This document shows positions 5,572-6,723 of a DNA stretch of 6,723 nt, piece by piece. The notes below the pieces were generated by a model. It ran no database searches. It saw only the letters and a list, made by a program, of their open reading frames with translations, and had not been told where the DNA came from. The DNA comes from Acidobacteriota bacterium. Its GTDB lineage: Bacteria > Acidobacteriota > Terriglobia > UBA7540. How positions within the stretch are numbered: the first letter of the stretch is position 1; each line of letters starts with the position of its first letter. The stretch covers positions 1 to 6,723 of the forward strand of contig JAKASH010000160.1 in assembly GCA_021828225.1 (NCBI GenBank), given 5' to 3'. A program made the translations under genes and the position numbers.

Positions 5572-6723
5572 TCAGCGCGCACGGTTAAACCGTTCGTCGT
5601 CTTTACTCATCTCTCCTTCTCCGTGCAACGGCTGTAGCGTCCCACGCCGTAGAGCACGCTCCTTCATGATGGCGAAGAACACGGGCACAAGAATCAGGAC
5701 GTGAATCGTCGAGGTAACCATACCGCCGACGATTGGCGCTGCGATCGGTTTCATCAAGTCGGAACCTATCCCCGTTTCCCAGAGCAGGGGACCAAGGCTG
5801 GCAATGACGCAGGCGACAGTCATCAACTTGGGGCGCAAGCGTAACACCGCCCCTTCGATCACGGCGGCTTCGATATCTTCGTGCTTGAGCGGGACGCCGG
5901 TGGCCAAACGCCGGTCGAGCGCCTCGTGCAGATACACTACCATCACGACGCCAGTCTCGACGGCGATCCCAAACAAGTCGATATAGCCGACCCATGTGGC
6001 GACACTAAAAAGATAGCCGAGCAGCCATTGAAGAATCAGGCCCCCCGTCATCGCATAAAAGGTGGGTAAGATGAGCACCGTCGCCTCGGTCGCTGAGTTG
6101 AAGATCACGTAGAGCAACATGAAGATCACGAAAAACACAATAGGCAGAATCAACTCCAGCCGCTTTTTGGCGCGTAGCTCAAACTCGTATTCGCCGGACC
6201 ATTTATAGGTGTCGCCAGCCGGAAGCTTCAGCTTCTGCTTGAGCGACTGCGTTGCGCGCTGCACAAAGCCGCCGTAGTTCGAAGTGTTCAGGTTGAGATA
6301 GATATAGCCGGTGAGTTGCCCTTCCTCGTCGCGGATACTCGCCGGGCCGCGCGAGAAGTAAATCCTTGCTACTTCACCAATGGGAATCTGTGCTCCTGTC
6401 GGCGTAGCAATGACGACCTGCCGCAGAGCGTTCAGGTTATCCCGAAAGTCGCGGTTATAGCGCACGTTAACTGGGAAGCGCTCGCGTCCTTGAATATTCA
6501 CGGCAATATCTTCGCCGCCGATACCGGATTCGACTGCGCGCTGAACGTTTCCCACCGTCAGGCCATAGCGGGCCGCTTCCGCCCGGTTCACCTGAATGTT
6601 GACGTAGAACCCGTCGGCCACTTTTTCCGCAAAAGTTGACGCCACTTGAGGCATCGAGGAAAGTATTTGGCTAATCTCGGCCGCTACCCGCTGTATTCCT
6701 TCGAGGGTTGGCCCCTGGACTTT
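5572..6723 (-). CDS. cusA: CusA-like heavy-metal RND efflux pump, C-terminal part
   Basis: This is the inner-membrane proton-driven pump of a CusCBA-type complex that exports Cu(I)/Ag(I). The frame is open to the window edge; 383 codons to the TGA at 5572 are visible, about the last third of a ~1050-residue protein. It starts in the second periplasmic domain (KVQGPTLEGIQRVAAEI, then VADGFYVNIQVNRAEAARYG) and continues through the region ending in YKWSGEYEFELRAKKRLEL. Membrane helices 8-12 follow, including LILPIVFFVIFMLLYVIF, GIAVETGVVMVVYLHE and LRPKLMTVACVIASLGPLLW. The Glu in AVETGVVM and the Lys in RPKLMT match CusA positions tied to proton relay. ETGVVM resembles CusA more than CzcA, which favours monovalent metals, but the methionines of the metal pathway lie mostly outside the window. 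It is followed on the same strand by the YtkA-like gene, and its tail is paralogous to the remnant at 2248-2406. Confidence 0.93.
   Translation of the reverse strand, partial: KVQGPTLEGIQRVAAEISQILSSMPQVASTFAEKVADGFYVNIQVNRAEAARYGLTVGNVQRAVESGIGGEDIAVNIQGRERFPVNVRYNRDFRDNLNALRQVVIATPTGAQIPIGEVARIYFSRGPASIRDEEGQLTGYIYLNLNTSNYGGFVQRATQSLKQKLKLPAGDTYKWSGEYEFELRAKKRLELILPIVFFVIFMLLYVIFNSATEATVLILPTFYAMTGGLILQWLLGYLFSVATWVGYIDLFGIAVETGVVMVVYLHEALDRRLATGVPLKHEDIEAAVIEGAVLRLRPKLMTVACVIASLGPLLWETGIGSDLMKPIAAPIVGGMVTSTIHVLILVPVFFAIMKERALRRGTLQPLHGEGEMSKDDERFNRAR

Noticed and set aside
1..6723. CRISPR array, tRNA, rRNA, phage or defence system
   Set aside because: No regularly spaced repeats, cloverleaf-like sequence or hallmark defence/phage proteins were seen on either strand.

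Overview
This window is a stretch of bacterial accessory DNA. It carries pieces of one or two copper/silver-type metal-efflux loci broken up by insertion sequences (ISs). No taxonomic marker is present. A PCYCGC-type cysteine protein next to CusA genes, several lipid- or membrane-anchored periplasmic proteins and good GGAGG-type ribosome sites would fit an Acidobacteriota-like or related Gram-negative soil lineage, but this is only a guess. All recognisable host genes lie on the minus strand. The two complete transposase genes lie on the plus strand, antisense to them.

Layout in minus-strand (transcription) order. From 6723 to 5572 is the C-terminal third of a CusA-like heavy-metal RND pump, whose 5' part lies outside the window. 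From 5487 to 4906 is a secreted, methionine-rich YtkA-like protein, probably copper binding. From 4843 to 3855 is a membrane-anchored alpha/beta hydrolase with a one-base frameshift; its last codons and stop come from an inserted IS. From 3873 back to 2407 is a complete IS1182-like element flanked by CTAG on both sides. From 2406 to 2248 is a cusA 3' remnant, a paralogue of the first, which also lacks 39 internal bases. From 2178 to 1666 is an intact PCYCGC-motif protein. From 1655 to 326 is an IS4-family element with 8-bp target duplications; its transposase has a frameshift just before the conserved C-terminal tail. From 229 to 53 is a 58-codon secreted ORF that seems to be cut by the edge of a third, IS5-like element running off the left end (72 to 1).

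The native content points to periplasmic copper/silver handling: RND export (CusA), a periplasmic Met-rich copper-binding candidate, and a Cys-rich membrane-anchored protein of unknown function. The genes on the two sides of the IS1182-like element (hydrolase tail and cusA tail) do not belong to one gene. The element therefore marks a rearrangement junction rather than a simple gene interruption. I see no convincing new defence or mobile system here. The most interesting points are the IS-made junction with stop codons traded between element and target, the internally deleted pump remnant, and the PCYCGC and Met-rich proteins as little-studied metal-handling candidates.
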